From Hypomesus transpacificus (lineage: Eukaryota; Chordata; Actinopteri; Osmeriformes; Osmeridae): 64,000 nucleotides of DNA. The notes under the pieces were generated by a model, which was not told the origin of the DNA, did not search any database, and was given only the letters and a program-made list of their open reading frames with translations. This document shows positions 53,572 to 64,000 of this stretch, piece by piece; the stretch's first letter is position 1, and the number at the start of each line of letters is the position of its first letter. Where the stretch lies: positions 3,216,064 to 3,280,063 of the forward strand of contig NC_061078.1 in assembly GCF_021917145.1 (NCBI RefSeq), read 5' to 3'. Position numbers and translations under genes: made by a program.

Positions 53572-55190
53572 ATTCGTGGGTGATGGTGAGAGGAGAGAAG
53601 AGTTTGTCTATGCACGGTTTCCACTCTGTTCCACCTTTTCTAGATCCTGTCTTCGCCACACCTGATAGACACTGCTCTCATGTTGAACCTGGAGGAACCC
53701 AGATGAAGAGCAACTTATAATGGCAACTTGTCCTTTTGCACTACAAATCTTTTTCTTTCTTTCCCTTTATTTCTCTCTCTGTCACACACACATTTCCACA
53801 CAAACACACCTTTTGTCTCTGTCTCTCTAACACACTACATTTGGGTCTATTTCTACGTATGTATCTAATGCAAAGCACCACAGTTTATCATACTACCGCA
53901 ATACAAACATTTGCTTTTACTTGTAACAGGCCAGGTCATATTCATGGCCATAAACGTAAAGCAGAATTAATAAGCTTGAGTGAATAGCGCTTACGGGTAG
54001 ACTGGGGGCAGTGTAAAATGATTGCCTGTTTTATCTTAGGGTAACCTACGAGGATACAGTACTATATGACACCGACAAAACTAGACCAATCTCAAGACTT
54101 GACTCAGTTGCAGCATATGAAAGACCAGAAAGAGAGTACGATGCAGTTCGAGTCCTCATTCTACACTGGGGAGCCCCGAGAAAGTAGAATCAATTATTCA
54201 GTTGGACCAAACGACCTACCTGTCTTGATTTACATTGTTGACAGTCTAATCGTGTCTCCCGTTGTCCCGTGCTGATGATGATGTCTCCCTCGGTGATGAT
54301 CAGCGTAAGTGAAGCACCAGCCTCGCAATGTGTGGGCTGCTAGCTTTAGCACTTTCTCTCTTGAAAAGCACCCCTTCCAATGCCGCTTCAGCTGCTGCTT
54401 AGAATCCAATGCAAAACGAGAGTACTCGAGACTAAATGTAAGCATCGTCATTCAGCAAGATCGAATGAAGTGACTCTGACTGACCAAATAACCAGCTAAC
54501 TGCATCCTTGCGCGTGGAGTAGAACGTTGTGTGCACTCTGCTCCGGATTCGCTACTGAGGGTTTCCCCCGCGAGCGCAGCAGGGACTCCTGCAGCCGAAT
54601 ATAGACCTCAGAAAGGAGCTGTCCAGGTGCTGAATTTGTGATCAACCTCGAGCTGTCCCTGTGATACCCCTCTAGAAGCAGTTGGAGAAAATAATATTTC
54701 CAAACAAACCCCATCGAAACATTGTCGTTCGCGCGCGGCATAACATTTGCATGACTTCGGTCACGATCAGTCAGATCTGAGAAAAAAAAAAATCTCCAAA
54801 GACACCAAAATCAACGATGAATTTACCCGCACATGTTCCTATGATTATGCCGTCTAGAATGCCTCTAAGTACAGCGTCTTTTATGTTTCTTAAATATATA
54901 AAACCTACTATGCGAACATAAATTGCCTTCATACCAATTGGCTTAACCGTTTGTCATTCAACAGGATTAGCCAGTTGATGGTTAAAACGTAGTCTACATC
55001 AATCAAATTCAGAACGTCTTCGTAGCCTGTTTCGATCATGCCTGGTTCTGTGCTAGACCAGGCATACTTACAGGATAGGTTTTGCGTGTTGAAATAAAGA
55101 AAATTATTGATCTAATTCAGAAGGAAATTTGATCAATAATTGTCCTTAATTTTAAAAAGGCATATGGTACAAAAGCAACTTAAATAGCGG
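53572..55190. promoter_or_regulatory. tmem266 5' UTR and promoter region, to fbxo22 3' end
   Basis: The exon carrying the tmem266 ATG must extend upstream. A candidate acceptor (minus strand cctccag then gttcaac) lies near 53690. A candidate 5' UTR donor (caagacag then gtaggt) is near 54217. The CpG-richer stretch 54490-54760 (cgcgcgcggc, gcgagcgcag) is the best promoter candidate. These are splice-motif and composition inferences. I found no EGF-like exon of nrg4, which lies between these two genes in human. Confidence 0.35.
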
Positions 55191-55196
55191 CTGTCA

Positions 55197-55202
55197 TTTA
55201 TT
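55197..55202 (-). promoter_or_regulatory. Candidate fbxo22 polyadenylation signal
   Basis: Minus-strand AATAAA in CCTCAATAAATGACAGCC, giving a 3' UTR of about 1.4 kb. Earlier variant signals cannot be excluded. Confidence 0.4.
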
Positions 55203-56596
55203 GAGGCGGGAATGAAATACATCAGAATTTGGCACATATAGAAAAGAAGAGGTTAACTTCAACAATTTGCTCAGTCATTAATATATACAGATTCACGGTA
55301 CAGTTGAACCGTTTTAAAAGATTGTGTAAAAGTAATTGAAAAGTGTGAGGTCTTTCACATCTGTAACAATGTTGTTCTAAATGAATAATAGATCCATATG
55401 AGAAATCAAACTGCGAGGCCCAATTTATATTGGTTAGTCAATTGCACATTGATTTCAAAACATCAACAATTGTGTTTACGTGTAGCCTATACAAAACATT
55501 ATTCCTCAGTACTGTCATCTTAACACAACAGAAACAGCATACTATATGAACAAGGTGCAAACTTGAATGGCTCATAAGGGGAAGATTTTACATGAACCAA
55601 AATATTTAATTACAAATAGGTTTTGTGCAAGAAGGTTTCAGTCTCATTATCTAAATGTTAAGACTTGATCTGATAAGTTTGAAAAAAAGTTTCACAACAA
55701 ACTAATGTCTTCTGCATCATTATGCCACATCAAACACCCTTTTTTGTACTGACATGGTTGAGTATTTCCACTGTGCTCACATCAGTGTGGAATACCCTAC
55801 CCTGTGGACAGAAGAATAACTCAAGTGAAACCAGACCAGAAAATATAACCGTAAAACATTTAGTTCTAAAGTATTACCATATGTTTGGACCGGCTCACAT
55901 GGAAAGATCCAAAGAGAGGGACGATGGAAGGTTTCCACCACTTAAATAATTGTGTAAGTTTTCTTAGGTAGAATACGTTTTGAATATCTAAGATTCCTGT
56001 GAATGTTACATAGGGAGAAAATATATGGGAAAAACTCTCAGATCTAGAGAGTCTTGATTTGTGCAAAAGCTCTTTTCCAATATTGACTGAGTAAAAGTGC
56101 CTATTCTGATATCTCTAGTTTGGGGTTTCATGTATGTGTTGACAACTTATCTGACCACACGTCCAACAAACCATCTGGTCCAAAGTATAAGTTGGATATG
56201 CTTGGAATATGTGCATTACACAGAGGGGAAAATATAAATTTATATATTTTGTACATGGAGAACTCACCATAAACCCTAACATGACAGAGGAATGAGATGA
56301 TATCCGCATTTATAAGAATAACAAGAAAAGTTTGTATTCGGTCTTAAAACTACAACGCAACATTTGAATCAAGGTCATATCTTGAATTAAATTAGGTAGA
56401 ACACAATTTTGACAGAATTAACTTGAGTTGAATGTTGTAACTGGGCAAACACAAGCTTGAATAGTACAGCTATGATACATCAATAGCACCATTGTCTACC
56501 ATTGGCTGTGAGGCGACAACATTATCTCCATACCGTTGTTGCTCCGGATGTCTCTGCCTGAGAGACACACGCAGGTCCAGTCGCTGCAGAGCCAAG

Positions 56597-59500
56597 TCAG
56601 CCTAGGTGAACCAAAGTCATTACGGTGGTGTATCCGTGCTGCAGACTGTCAGTGTCGGTATCACACAGCGTGTAGTCCTCTTTGACAATGCGGTCACAGC
56701 CAATCTCTCCGTTCCCGAAAAAGCCAAAGAGGGGGATGTTAGGGAATACCTTACGGAAGGTGTCGGCCTCCACATTGCGCTGGTTGTTGTAGTAGTTGTG
56801 GCCGCGGCCCACGCAGGCGAACATGAAGCCCAGGGTGTTCCTCTCTGGGAGGTTGGCTGCCTTCAGCCTCTGGATGGTGGCCTCGGCTGCCTTGGGGCTG
56901 CTCACGTCCTGCTCCAGGAGGACCGAGGCACCCTGGATCTTGGGCCCGCTCAGGGCCAGCCCCACTACACCGTATGAGCCCTGGTTACAGCTACACAGAG
57001 GGGAGAGACCAGTCATTTAGCAGTAGGAGGTTATCTTCTAAGGGGCACAGCAAACACAGAACTGAATAAATTAGCAAGGTATCGATATACAATATAAAAA
57101 AGGATTCACAGAATTTTAGCACTGATCATCCTATAGTCTGAACTTAGTGAGACTATAACAGACCATCCTCTTGCCGGGGCAAAGACATTCTCCACGTGTC
57201 CTCCAGCTATGAGAGCCTTGCTCTTGGCCAGAGGCTCCAACACCTGGTTGAGGAAGCGAGCAGCACCAGACTTGTAGGCCTCGTAGCCAAACAGCAGGAC
57301 CACTCGCAGGTCAGGGTTGTCCACCAACCCTGGAGGGATGTGAGAGCAGGGACTCTATTTTTAACTTTAGTAAAACAATTTCTGGCTAATGAGCCAGAAA
57401 AAACGAAATGCTAGTTCAGAATGGCTATTAAGAGAACTTCAATGTGCAACACACCTGCTTCTTCCAGGGCTGTCTGGGAGATGGTCTGTTTGCAGAAGTG
57501 GAAGGGTCGTATGTTGACTCCATCCATGCTGGGGAACATGATGGCATAGCCTGCCTCCCCTTCCTGGTGCTCCTGAGGAGGACCGGAGTGGGAGCCACTG
57601 GGAGTTACTGGAGGGAGGGTAGAAAAAAAAATAATGATATTACTAATATCCTTCTCTTGATTCAGTGCATCTTTTCAGATGGAAAAAAAGCAGCACTTGC
57701 ACTTTTTCCTAGAACCTGTGTTCTAAATCCACTATATATTAGGGCGCCGGCATAACATTGCTTGAGATAAACTGCGGTTGACTTAATCTCCATCTATCCT
57801 TTAAGGAGATTGAGAATCCGTTTCCATTTCATTTAAGTCGAGAAAACTGACCCTGCTACGACCCAGATCCATGATGCCGCAGGGCAGCGTAACCACAAAC
57901 AACCCTGTCTGCTGTTTAACCTGATAGACGAGAAGAACAGCTAGTGCATCTGAGCATGCTTGAGGGGAAACATTCTGATTCAGTGTCACTTCTACAGAGG
58001 GCTGTGATTATACAAAGAAATGGGGAAGCCTGACTGGGGGCAGACAAGGCTATCTATCAGTCTAACAGCCCTGGCGCTACTCAGGAGCAGAGTGAACCAA
58101 CGGGGCAGGAGGAAGATTGATGTCCAACAACCCTAGCTGGCAGGTGACTCATTCCTCTCTGATATGCTTAAGTGAAATGACAACATTCAAATACTCCACC
58201 GGAAGAGAGTGCATCATTCAGCTGCAACTGGGATAATGACTGGGTTATCTTCAACTGACACCCCCTCTGCTACAAATTAGCCTACAGTTCGGGAGCAGAC
58301 TTCGGTTTATGTTTAAGTCGAAGTATAAAAACTGCCTAGACAGTGTTCTATGTAAACTTTCTACAAAAATATGACCACCTGTGCTATTAAGTGTGTGTGT
58401 GTGTGGGGATATGTAACTTATAGGAGGTAGCCAGATTGTCATCTTTGATTGGATATGAGGAAAAACTGAAACACTTACAAACAACCCCAGGGGTTGCGAT
58501 GCCCATGACGTCACACCCAGTGGGGAACAGCCGACTCAGATCCTCCACTGTCTCTGGACTTTGATGGCTTTTCCGTGCTGCAGTGGGGAAAGGAATACAT
58601 TCATTGCCTACAGCATATCAAACTAAAATAATGTTGTAAAGATATTAAGGTGTATTCAAACTCCCCACAAGGGCTCATCAATGAAATGTCTATGACATCT
58701 TCCAGTTGTCAAATAGCTTAAAGCAGAGGCAGAACCATAGAAAAAGATTGACAAAAAGAGAATTCAGAGAACATTTTTCTATGACTCTAGCCAACAGACA
58801 CTATATTCAAAGCATGATTAGCCAGAAAAACATACCTTTCTTTTGCTTAAAGCAGCAGTATTGCCCATTGAAGGTCTCACTGTCAACCATGACCAGAACT
58901 GTTTTAGGTAGCAGGAATACATTCTGAAATATAAGGTAGAAATATACTAAGTTCATTGGAGTAATGTTTGAACACACTGCTTACTTTTGAATTCCTACGG
59001 AAAACCTATTAGTCACTGTGTGTCAACTCTCCACTGACATATAAGGGGTGCATCTTCACCGTTTAACTATTCCAACGTGTGTTGCGATTTTTGAGTAAAT
59101 TAATCTTACCTCCACTTCATCAGCCAGACTGTGACACAGAGCGTGTCCTTCTGGGTTTGACGGTCCTGAAGCTGAGATCCACGTTAGCTTCTGTTGGGTC
59201 CTTAGGACTCTACGGGCACAATTCCTCCACAGTCTGCAGACACTGCACAGTGGAGACCGACCAAACAATGTCACTAGCTAACTTCTACCTTCGTTGTTCG
59301 TTACTGCCCAGTTAGCTGTTTAACTAGCTAACAGCTAACTAGCTGGGTGTCACTGGCAGACAATACAGCCAGCAAACCAACAACTTGGCTGTAACGCTAC
59401 AGCTTCTAATATGTCTTATTCAAAAAAGGACTACGCTATACTAAAGTACGTGACTAGCTTATCTTGAATACAAATAATACAACTTGCAATTAACGATACC

Positions 59501-59764
59501 GTAGCTAGTTCCGTAGCTATTAGCTTGCTCCAACCAGCTGACATAGCAAGAGCTAGCATTAACTAGCTAGCTAGCTAAGTTTGCTACACAGTCGCTCGTG
59601 AACCAACAATGTGTATCTTTGCAGTAGCCTACTTACCTTTCGATTCGAAGGAGTGACTTTGTTGGTACGAATGTCAATATTCTTTCAACTACTTCTGCAA
59701 CATTGCTCAGTACGTATTCCGCCTTACTTTCGTGCAAAGCACCTGAAAAAAATCCATCATCCAT
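56597..59764 (-). CDS. fbxo22: F-box only protein 22 (SCF ubiquitin ligase substrate adaptor, FIST domain)
   Basis: Substrate receptor of an SKP1-CUL1-F-box ligase; mammalian FBXO22 is linked to KDM4 and p53 turnover. Coding exons (minus strand): 59637-59764, 59110-59242, 58836-58923, 58479-58577, 57455-57607, 57164-57329, 56597-56990. Phases close: 1161 nt, 386 aa (about 403 recalled for human). The F-box is about residues 17-60 ([32 protein letters not shown]) and spans exons 1-2. The middle part has [16 protein letters not shown] and [14 protein letters not shown]. The C-terminal FIST-C portion has [44 protein letters not shown] and [13 protein letters not shown]. All donors are normal except 57163 (TG then GTCTGT), which is weak but is the GT that keeps the frame. 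The start ATG gives [13 protein letters not shown] ahead of the F-box; the N-terminus is shorter than in mammals. Confidence 0.95.
59330..59580. repeat. AGCTAGCTA-rich segment in fbxo22 intron 1
   Basis: Repeated gctagctaac / ctagctagctagct motifs between fbxo22 exons 1 and 2. It is low-complexity and self-complementary. Confidence 0.6.
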
Positions 59765-59931
59765 TTTTGCTCCTCGAAATCCTTCAGCTTGAGCTACTTA
59801 CATTCACCTTTCACCCAAGCAATTCTCCAACAGAGCAGTACGACAATCAGACTACCACCGCCACCTAGTGATTTGTGGCGATACCCGCCAGCAAAGACAG
59901 TAAGACCAACAAGCGATTCAAGATAGATAAA

Positions 59932-60753
59932 ATGGAAGCAAATAAGTGACTTCATGTTTTGAATTGAACCCTTTGCATTGAATAATTAATATTGAAATGT
60001 AAACACCACAGAATTGGTGGTTGGTTTTGGCCTAGTTCAAATTCGAACTGTTAAATTCAGATCCCCAAAATTCAATTAAAAAATTAAAGCTTCAGGAATT
60101 CAAATAGAACAAAATTCTGGCTGCTCAATTTTGAATGGTGAAATCCAGATCCCCCCAAAATTGGGCCGAAAACATTCGAGCCAAAAACATTTAGATTGCA
60201 ACATCCTGGATACCAAGGATAGGTAAGGCAAATGAGCCTGAATGCAATTGAACTCTATCACTTCTCAGAGAAGGGTCCAACTGCCGACCTCTCTCCTCAG
60301 GCCCCTCTCATCCATGTGTAGCAGCAGGGAGTCATACATGCATACATGCCACATGCATACATGTATATTATTCATTCAATCACAACCTGGGGTCGGAGGA
60401 GAGAGCGGTCCAGTCTGAGGCAAGCAATACTTGGTATCCAATTGCTCGGTTGCAATCAAAACATTTTCGGCTCGAATTCTTTCCGCTCGGCTTCACCATT
60501 CGAATTTGAGCAGCCTGAATTTAGTTTTATTTGAATTTTCGAAGCTTTTTTTTAGTTGGTGGAATTCTACTGTTCGAATTTGAGCTACCTGTATTTCTGA
60601 ACCTTGAATTTTGGGACCTGAATTCTTTCATAAATAAATTCATATTTAAATTTTAAAGAGATTAATTAAAAACCAACACATTTGGTGGTGTTTACATTTC
60701 AATAATCAATGCCTTTTAAAATTCAAAACATGATGTCATTGATTTGCTTCCAT
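59932..60753. mobile_element. Fold-back (long inverted repeat) element
   Basis: About 820 bp that is almost one imperfect palindrome. The left arm (59932-~60304) and right arm (~60391-60753) pair along most of their length: atggaagcaaat pairs with atttgcttccat at the tips, attgaaatgtaaacaccac (59991-60009) with its complement at 60685-60703, and tggataccaag (60208) with cttggtatcca (60430). The loop of about 85 bp is rich in catacatgcata. A 5-bp direct repeat ataaa flanks the tips (59927-59931, 60754-60758). There is no coding capacity. It is best read as a non-autonomous fold-back DNA element; superfamily unknown. Confidence 0.8.
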
Positions 60754-60758
60754 ATAAA

Positions 60759-62108
60759 TACAGTTCATCCAGTTACATTTAACATCTTAAAATGTTCGAT
60801 TTGTTGTGACAAACATCAGAGTGTAAGCCATACATAGTATGCCTATCTGGCAGAGTTGTCTGATATCCTCCCCTAATCCAGGCAATAACATAGAAGTAAA
60901 CACAAACATAGGTTTTTAACTTTTACTAGTACAGCATTATTATATAACATTCATATACAATTTGCACCAAGACAGCACCAATAAACATGATTGTGTAGGA
61001 AAAGATAAATTACGTGTTTGGAATGAGATATGAGGCTAGTTGTCTTATTGACATCACTAGAAGTCTATATTGTAAACTTGAAATTACTATAAAACATGGT
61101 AAACTGATCACAAAATCTTAAACACCACATAAAACCTTGGTCAACATAATGTGCCGTTTTCATTCTTCACAATGTGCAAATTCTGCATTAAAATAACAGG
61201 CTAACGGTATTTTAATGAAAGGTAACAGAATTAAACATAACTCAGCTTTAGTGTGTTCCTTTTGCTGTTATAGATCCTACACCTTTCGGCATAATCTCCC
61301 CAATGTACCTATTATTTTCTGAGTGGGGCGCCAACGCGGGGCCCAATGGGAATTGTAGACAAGGAAGGGGCCACCAATACACATGAGAGTGAGGAGATAG
61401 ACCAAGCCACATAGAAACAAGCTATGTGAGTATCAGATGCAACATATTTCATGTCAAATGAAATGTGAAGTTTATCTGTTAACGTTCCTTGTGCACGTGA
61501 ACATTGTTAAAGATAATGCAAGCGGCACACAGACCATTCAGAAGCACGACCACTATAAAGTAAACTGTTGACACTGAATGTACACACAAATGTGACCAGT
61601 GTGGGTTGCTTATAGGATTGATTATCCAGTTAGTTGTCACTATCATGTCATAAGATGCGTTACTGTACATTCTGTTTCAGTTTCACAATCTGAGATTAAG
61701 CCACTATATGATCCTGTACTATTGGTTAATGAACATAATTACTAGTTTATACTATGTGCTTTTTGAGAGGTATGCAGTAAAAGGTCGGTATGGGCAAATT
61801 GGTTTGTTTGATAGATTTTCATTCATTTAGCTCATTGGGCCTGTTCCTTATTGACATCTGTGGGATCTGCCTTTTTACCTGAAATGTGGACATGCCTTTG
61901 ATAATATGAACACGCATTTCATTTCTCTGATGCATACATTAATTTTAATATGAGCTGATTGTGCCTCATAGGCTATATTTGCTCAATTATTGTTGTAAAT
62001 TCTGTCAGAGCCACGGTAACCTGAATTATTATCACAGCATCAGACAAATGTCTGTGGTCATTTGCATTTTAGCACAAAGCTAGAATAACAACAACAGTAG
62101 GCTATAGT
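60759..62108. other. tpm1 3' flank, no gene seen
   Basis: AT-rich DNA between the fold-back element and the distal tropomyosin exon. Part of it should be the 3' UTR of transcripts ending in that exon, but no canonical minus-strand AATAAA is convincing close to the stop. No other gene, RNA or mobile element recognised. Confidence 0.5.
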
Positions 62109-62185
62109 TCAAGCATCATTGTCCATGGCTATTCTTAATTCATTAGAAAGAAGACGATTTTTCTCAAGCTGCTTGTACAGATGGT
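62109..62185 (-). CDS. tpm1: Tropomyosin alternative last coding exon (9d type, non-striated)
   Basis: Minus-strand exon after acceptor CTGACTGTCTAG. With a G supplied by the previous exon it reads D, then HLYKQLEKNRLLSNEL and RIAMDNDA, then TGA. This matches the C-terminal class used in smooth-muscle and non-muscle tropomyosins (LYxQLExNRxLxNELKxAL). Phase and acceptor are the same kind as in the striated exon at 63380-63462, and it lies downstream of it, as 9d lies downstream of 9a in vertebrate TPM1. The frame is too short to stand out except by homology. Confidence 0.85.
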
Positions 62186-62622
62186 CTAGACAGTCAGAAA
62201 GCATGAAAGGAGAGAAGCATACAGATGTAGAAGACAAACAAGAGTTAGTCAAAGATCGACACAAACACATCCCACTTTACAACAACATACAGGGTTAGGG
62301 TTACTGTACCTTGTGTTTCATCTGATATAACACCTCTGAACGTCTGTGCTAATAAACTTCACTATATTAACAGAAGCAGTCCTGCTTTATGACAATGTCG
62401 ACTATGGTAACAATAAAACCCAGGTATGAAAAACCCGTCTTTTCTGTAGAGCTCAGCTGTTATTTCAATAAAGCCAAGCACCATCAGAAAAAGCTCTGGG
62501 TGTTGACAAACTTGTCTGGAATCCAATAAATGAAATTGTGAAGACTTTTACTTACTTCTATTCTAATCCCAAGCTAAATCTACCCAAAATACACAAACAT
62601 GGAACTGGAAGAGAAGCTTTAA

Positions 62623-62628
62623 ATTTTA
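62623..62628 (-). promoter_or_regulatory. Candidate polyadenylation signal for the striated tropomyosin exon
   Basis: Minus-strand AATAAA within ctttgaataaaatttaaagc, about 750 bp after the stop at 63380. Another copy lies at 62741-62746. Either lies between the two alternative terminal exons, as needed for striated-type 3' ends. Confidence 0.4.
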
Positions 62629-63379
62629 TTCAAAGCTACTCACAATAAATTAAACACAAAAAAAAGAAACAAAAATGACAAGACAATAGAAATTAAGTTG
62701 GAGGAGAATCGGGGGAACGGCTGACATAGATGGAAGAATGTTTATTTTACAGAAAGCAAAATGAATCAAAGTTCTGTACAAGAGATGGACTCGTGAATGC
62801 TGGTGGCAGCGGAGGCCCAACAAGCAGTGAGACAGGACAGATAAGCCGTTTACAGAGGAGATAGGAAGGTGGGCGATGCTGCATATACAGATGCCGCTCA
62901 ACCAGTGGGAAGCGTCTGGGATGAAGGGATTTAAAACATTTAACTGTGGAGGGAAGAAAAAGAGATGGGGGAAAACAGAATGGGTTTAAGTGGAAAGAAA
63001 GTAAGGAAAGTGAACAACATGCAGAATGAAGACAACAAAAACAAAGTAAAGGACAGGAGGGATGAAAAAGTACTGAACGTGATGAAGCAGAACGAACATG
63101 CATTTCTATGCTGGGTGATATTTAGCATTAGACACTCGAGCTAATAGCTGCAAATACTTTTGGAAAGTTATAAATAATACAGCACATAATCTAATTATCG
63201 GGGCATTATAAAAGTAAATCCACTATAAAAATTGCCAAACCGAATAAATGTTGTATAACAACTAATATAGGTCAGTTAAAGAACTGCAGCATTCATACAT
63301 GACACTAGGGGGAGCAGCAGTGTAATGTAAGTGGGGAGGGTGTCGGCTAAGACACACGCAGGCACAAGCAGGTGGTGAA

Positions 63380-64000
<621 letters not shown>

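Noticed and set aside
56606..56977. 123-codon plus-strand frame
   Set aside because: Antisense of the conserved FIST-C exon of fbxo22.

Overview
The window is teleost fish nuclear DNA. It is AT-rich and intron-dense, with vertebrate GT-AG splice sites, (GT)n and (GA)n microsatellites, teleost-style hAT MITEs, a tRNA-derived SINE and an RTE-like LINE. The genes form the vertebrate block known from human 15q24 (isl2, etfa, tmem266, fbxo22), followed by the 3' end of a tropomyosin gene of tpm1 type. The species cannot be named from sequence alone.

Layout. 1-5.8 kb: non-coding DNA downstream of isl2. 5.9-9.4 kb: isl2 on the minus strand, six exons, 359 residues. 9.4-10.4 kb: short divergent promoter interval. 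10.4-23.8 kb: etfa on the plus strand, twelve exons, 334 residues. Its intron 2 carries a perfect hAT MITE, and its 6.9 kb intron 9 carries a hAT-like element and a full-length LINE with an intact 1063-codon ORF and a 17-bp target duplication. 24-25.8 kb: etfa/tmem266 tail-to-tail interval with an interspersed repeat and three tRNA-like modules. 25.8-53.6 kb: tmem266 on the minus strand, ten coding exons, 568 residues, starting in a 14-nt coding exon. 53.6-55.2 kb: its likely 5' UTR and promoter. 55.2-59.8 kb: fbxo22 on the minus strand, seven exons, 386 residues. 59.9-60.8 kb: a fold-back element of about 820 bp. 62.1-63.5 kb: two mutually exclusive last exons of a minus-strand tropomyosin gene that continues past the right edge.

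The genes are independent loci, not a pathway. They comprise a LIM-homeodomain neuronal regulator, a mitochondrial electron carrier subunit, a voltage-sensor membrane protein, an F-box ubiquitin ligase adaptor and a cytoskeletal protein. Every exon junction quoted was checked by hand for GT-AG sites and codon phase, and the reconstructed proteins match the family lengths I remember. No prokaryotic-type system, CRISPR array or novel multi-gene system is visible. The most noteworthy items are the intact LINE, the fold-back element, and several small or hidden exons.
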